NCBI GenBank assembly: GCA_007130865.1
Contig: SLRR01000014.1
Location: 1 to 54,329 of the forward strand
DNA length: 54,329 nt
DNA from: Spirochaeta sp.
GTDB lineage: Bacteria > Spirochaetota > Spirochaetia > DSM-27196 > Alkalispirochaetaceae
Direction: 5' to 3'
The notes beneath the pieces are model-generated. The model was not told where the DNA came from and searched no databases. It worked only from the letters and a program-made list of their open reading frames with translations. Below are positions 52,383-54,329 of the stretch, one piece after another (positions within the stretch are counted from its first letter, which is position 1; every line of letters begins with the position of its first letter). The position numbers and the translations under genes are program-made.

Positions 52383-53425
52383 CGTTCTTTTCTCCGATCA
52401 ACCGTCAGTATGCTCTCGAGTATATCGCGGTCCAGGGTACGTTGCACCGTCTTGAATGGTCCTTCCTGAAGGATAAAGAACAATCCCCCTCGTCTCTTCT
52501 TCTTGTCCTTGTCCATCGCCGCGATCAACTCGTCCGCTGAAACGGGTCGTTCCTCAAGGGGGTATCCGTAGAGATTCAGTAACCGCAGCACGCGTTCCGC
52601 CCAGGCCGGGTCGGTAACGCCCGCAGCAAGACCCGCTTCCATTGCCCGGGCGATACCCCAGGCAACCGCTTCACCGTGCGTCCACTCTCCGAGACCGAGA
52701 CACGCCTCGAGAGCGTGGCCGAAGGTATGTCCGAGGTTCAGATACGCTCGTTCCCCCTGCTCGGTGAAGTCCCGCGCGACGACACCGCACTTGACGAGAA
52801 CAGCCCGCCGGATCAGCTCCCGCAGAACCTCCGGTTCGCGCGCCATTACGTCGGCAGAACGCTGCTCAAGCAGTTCCAGCAATTCCGCGTCTCCCAGAAA
52901 CGCCGCCTTGATCACCTCCGCAAGGCCACTGCGATACTCCCGCTCACTCAAGGTCCGGAGAAACTCCGGCACGAGCCGAACCTCCCGGGCAGGGTGAAAG
53001 GCTCCGACCAGATTCTTAAAGCCGCCGAAGTCGATCCCCGTTTTACCTCCCACGGCGGCGTCCACCATCGCCAGGAGCGACGTCGGCACGAGTACCACCG
53101 TGATACCCCGCAGGAATATCGCCGCGGCAAACGCCGCGAGGTCCGTGACCGCTCCCCCGCCGAGGGCGGCGATCACGCTGTCCCGGCGCAGGTTCTGCCG
53201 GGCAAACTGGTCCAGAAGATACTCGAGAACGGAGAAATCTTTGCACGCTTCGCCGGCGGGAACGACCACGACGGGTAGATCCGTACCGGGAGGTACCAGG
53301 CCGACCGTGTTCGAGTCGGCTACCACCAGATCTACCAGTCCGCCTTCCCAGGCGAGACAATGTCCGACCTCGGTCATCCCGATCGTCGAGAGAAACCCAC
53401 CCAGCTCAAGCTGCAAAATGTCCAT
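52379..53425 (-). CDS. aroB: 3-dehydroquinate synthase
   Basis: About 348 residues. NAD- and metal-binding motifs: ALGGGAVTDLAAFAAA, VPTSLLAMVDAAVGGKTGID, KNLVGAFHPA, and LNLGHTFGHALE with zinc His residues. This is the second step of the shikimate pathway. I prefer ATG 53425 (MDILQLEL): TACAAT ends seven bases before it, while the upstream ATG 53434 overlaps that -10 box. Only about 94 bases separate it from arsR. Confidence 0.93.
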   Translation of the reverse strand: MDILQLELGGFLSTIGMTEVGHCLAWEGGLVDLVVADSNTVGLVPPGTDLPVVVVPAGEACKDFSVLEYLLDQFARQNLRRDSVIAALGGGAVTDLAAFAAAIFLRGITVVLVPTSLLAMVDAAVGGKTGIDFGGFKNLVGAFHPAREVRLVPEFLRTLSEREYRSGLAEVIKAAFLGDAELLELLEQRSADVMAREPEVLRELIRRAVLVKCGVVARDFTEQGERAYLNLGHTFGHALEACLGLGEWTHGEAVAWGIARAMEAGLAAGVTDPAWAERVLRLLNLYGYPLEERPVSADELIAAMDKDKKKRRGGLFFILQEGPFKTVQRTLDRDILESILTVDRRKER

Positions 53426-53461
53426 GAAATGCATTGTACCGGCTTACGAAGGATACGTCAT
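53426..53461 (-). promoter_or_regulatory. Leaderless-type promoter of aroB
   Basis: ATGACG (53461-53456), 17 bases, TACAAT (53438-53433), then seven bases to ATG 53425. There is no Shine-Dalgarno before either ATG. The -35 is weak. Confidence 0.5.
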
Positions 53462-53519
53462 CGCAAACCGGGACGAAGCGGAACGAGTAGAAGTCACCTT
53501 TGCCGGAAACAGACCGACC

Positions 53520-53843
53520 TCAAACCTCACTCCCGACCTGGAGAGAGTCGAGAATCTGCTTGATGAACGGGTCAACGATCCGGTATACGCGTCGATTACC
53601 CCGGACCTCACTCTCGACTATGCCCTTCTGCTTTAGTACCGCCAGGTGTTGCGAGATCACCGGTTGAGGCTGTTCCAGGCAGCTCCAGAGGTCGGAAACG
53701 CAGGGATGCTCCCCCTGGGCAATCCGGCAAAGTAGCCGCAGGCGCATGGGATGACCGCACACCTTCAGTTTCTGAGCACACTCGTCAACAGTCTCTTCGG
53801 AGCAGCACGCACCGCCGTCCCGGTCCACCACGGATAGTTCCAT
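53520..53843 (-). CDS. ArsR/SmtB-family regulator with cysteine cluster
   Basis: 107 residues with a winged helix (CVSDLWSCLEQPQPVISQHLAVLK, core PQPVISQHLAVLKQ). It carries seven Cys: 13, 14, 22, 29, 39, 48 and 55. Cys 48 lies just before the VSDL segment, where the alpha-3N metal-binding members have ELCVCDL, and Cys 13-14 sit in an N-terminal extension as in CadC-like sensors. Metal or thiol sensing is therefore plausible, but the metal is unknown and no transporter is adjacent. It has its own promoter, six bases from the start. Confidence 0.87.
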   Translation of the reverse strand: MELSVVDRDGGACCSEETVDECAQKLKVCGHPMRLRLLCRIAQGEHPCVSDLWSCLEQPQPVISQHLAVLKQKGIVESEVRGNRRVYRIVDPFIKQILDSLQVGSEV

Positions 53844-53878
53844 ACAGTTAAAATACCAGACCCCGAAGAAAAAATCAA
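53844..53878 (-). promoter_or_regulatory. Leaderless-type promoter of arsR
   Basis: TTGATT (53878-53873), 17 bases, TATTTT (53855-53850) preceded by TGG as an extended -10, then six bases (AACTGT) to ATG 53843. No Shine-Dalgarno is present. The AT-rich 53870-53900 segment may also bind the regulator itself. Confidence 0.6.
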
Positions 53879-53936
53879 TATATAGTCGTAAATAAATACT
53901 AGCGAGGCGTCAGGATCGGTCCCCGCGGCGCGGTGA

Positions 53937-54260
53937 CTAGGCGGACTGTTTACTCGGGTTGGCACCCGTGCTCGCGGCGGAATCACTGCCCGTCGTGGCG
54001 TCCGCGGTTTTCCCGGGACCGGCCTCATCGGACGAGCCTCCAGCGGTGCTCCGCGTTCCCTTGGCGGAGGACCCGTTCTTGCGGCTGTCGTTGACGTAGA
54101 AACCGCTTCCTTTGAAAATCACCCCGGTACCCCCACTGATCAGACGTCGCAGTTCCGACATGTTACATTCGGGGCAATCCGTGAGCGGATCGTCGCGCAT
54201 CGACTGAATCGCTTCGAAAGTATGTCCGCAGTTGTTGCACTGGTAATCGTACGTCGGCAT
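53937..54260 (-). CDS. FmdB-type zinc-ribbon protein
   Basis: 107 residues. The N-terminal zinc ribbon (MPTYDYQCNNCGHTFE) has Cys 8, 11, 29 and 32 as two CxxC knuckles, followed by the family segment LISGGTGVIFKGSGFYVNDSR (core FKGSGFYVND). The tail is Ser/Thr/Ala-rich and low complexity. FmdB-like proteins are often annotated as putative regulatory proteins, but their role is unclear. GGAGG lies seven bases before ATG 54260. arsR lies upstream of nothing shared: its own promoter is in the 93-base gap. The last 69 bases of the window hold only this gene's leader. Confidence 0.9.
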   Translation of the reverse strand: MPTYDYQCNNCGHTFEAIQSMRDDPLTDCPECNMSELRRLISGGTGVIFKGSGFYVNDSRKNGSSAKGTRSTAGGSSDEAGPGKTADATTGSDSAASTGANPSKQSA

Positions 54261-54329
54261 CGGTAAACCTCCAGAGATGATACGGGAATATACCGTCGAA
54301 ACCGCCGGACGGCAAGTCCCGGGGTATGC

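Noticed and set aside
53100-53636. Plus-strand open frame across aroB, the gap and arsR
   Set aside because: It is antisense to two well supported genes and shows no family resemblance.

Overview
The window looks like chromosomal DNA of a free-living, GC-rich spirochaete (Spirochaetales). Several gene families and combinations point that way: two tandem DUF115 / motility-associated-factor (Maf-like) proteins, a very acidic repeat protein beside them, many TPR proteins with long acidic or coiled-coil stretches, an LPP20-type lipoprotein, PtsP, and MurC with a GIKGTGM loop. This assignment rests on protein resemblance only. I saw no rRNA, tRNA, CRISPR array, insertion sequence or prophage. Gene density is very high, most neighbours overlap or nearly touch, and no gene-free stretch exceeds about 175 bases.

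Layout. 1-1537: truncated gene for a membrane sensor-like protein ending in acidic 15-residue repeats. 1617-6608, all minus: a YjbQ remnant, cytidylate kinase, YicC RNase, murC, cheY, rsmE and a TetR regulator, with two related palindromic repeats flanking cheY. 6715-12000: PspC, uridine kinase, a hybrid histidine kinase without its histidine, a phosphoesterase and metY. 12098-19383: an M16 peptidase, a degenerate 5-FCL protein, an LPP20 lipoprotein, ptsP, a 42-residue pentad-repeat micro-ORF and YqgE. 19454-25297: two minus-strand TPR genes diverging from a plus-strand TPR/Mrr-like, phosphoesterase and ParB-like operon. 25270-31576, minus: recO, deoA, recJ, M23 peptidase, rpsU and a lipoprotein. 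31722-37623, plus: lon, a VanY-like lipoprotein, a U32 protein and DUF1015. An FtsB-like gene converges on this set. 38304-45790, plus: acidic protein, GAF-like protein, two DUF115 proteins and a membrane protein with a GGDEF-like fold. 45771-54260: rnz, a small membrane protein, hisS, a DEAH helicase, a PPC-domain exported protein, aroB, an ArsR regulator and FmdB.

The most striking pattern is in the promoters. At about a dozen transcription-unit starts (for example tetR, pspC, udk, ptsP, yqgE, the TPR/Mrr gene, recO, rnz, hisS, aroB, arsR) a sigma70-like -10 hexamer lies only 6-11 bases before the start codon. Many of these have a TTGnnn box 17-18 bases further upstream, and none has a Shine-Dalgarno sequence. 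Genes inside operons, and a few first genes (metY, deoA, fmdB), do have one. This predicts widespread leaderless mRNAs. It also settles several start codons (tetR, aroB, the phosphoesterase at 9617).

The best candidate for an undescribed system is the 38304-45790 operon. Several proteins in the window keep a fold but have lost catalytic residues: the histidine kinase, the 5-FCL protein, the Mrr-like domain, the GGDEF-like domain, and one of the two DUF115 paralogues. They may act as sensors or scaffolds rather than enzymes.
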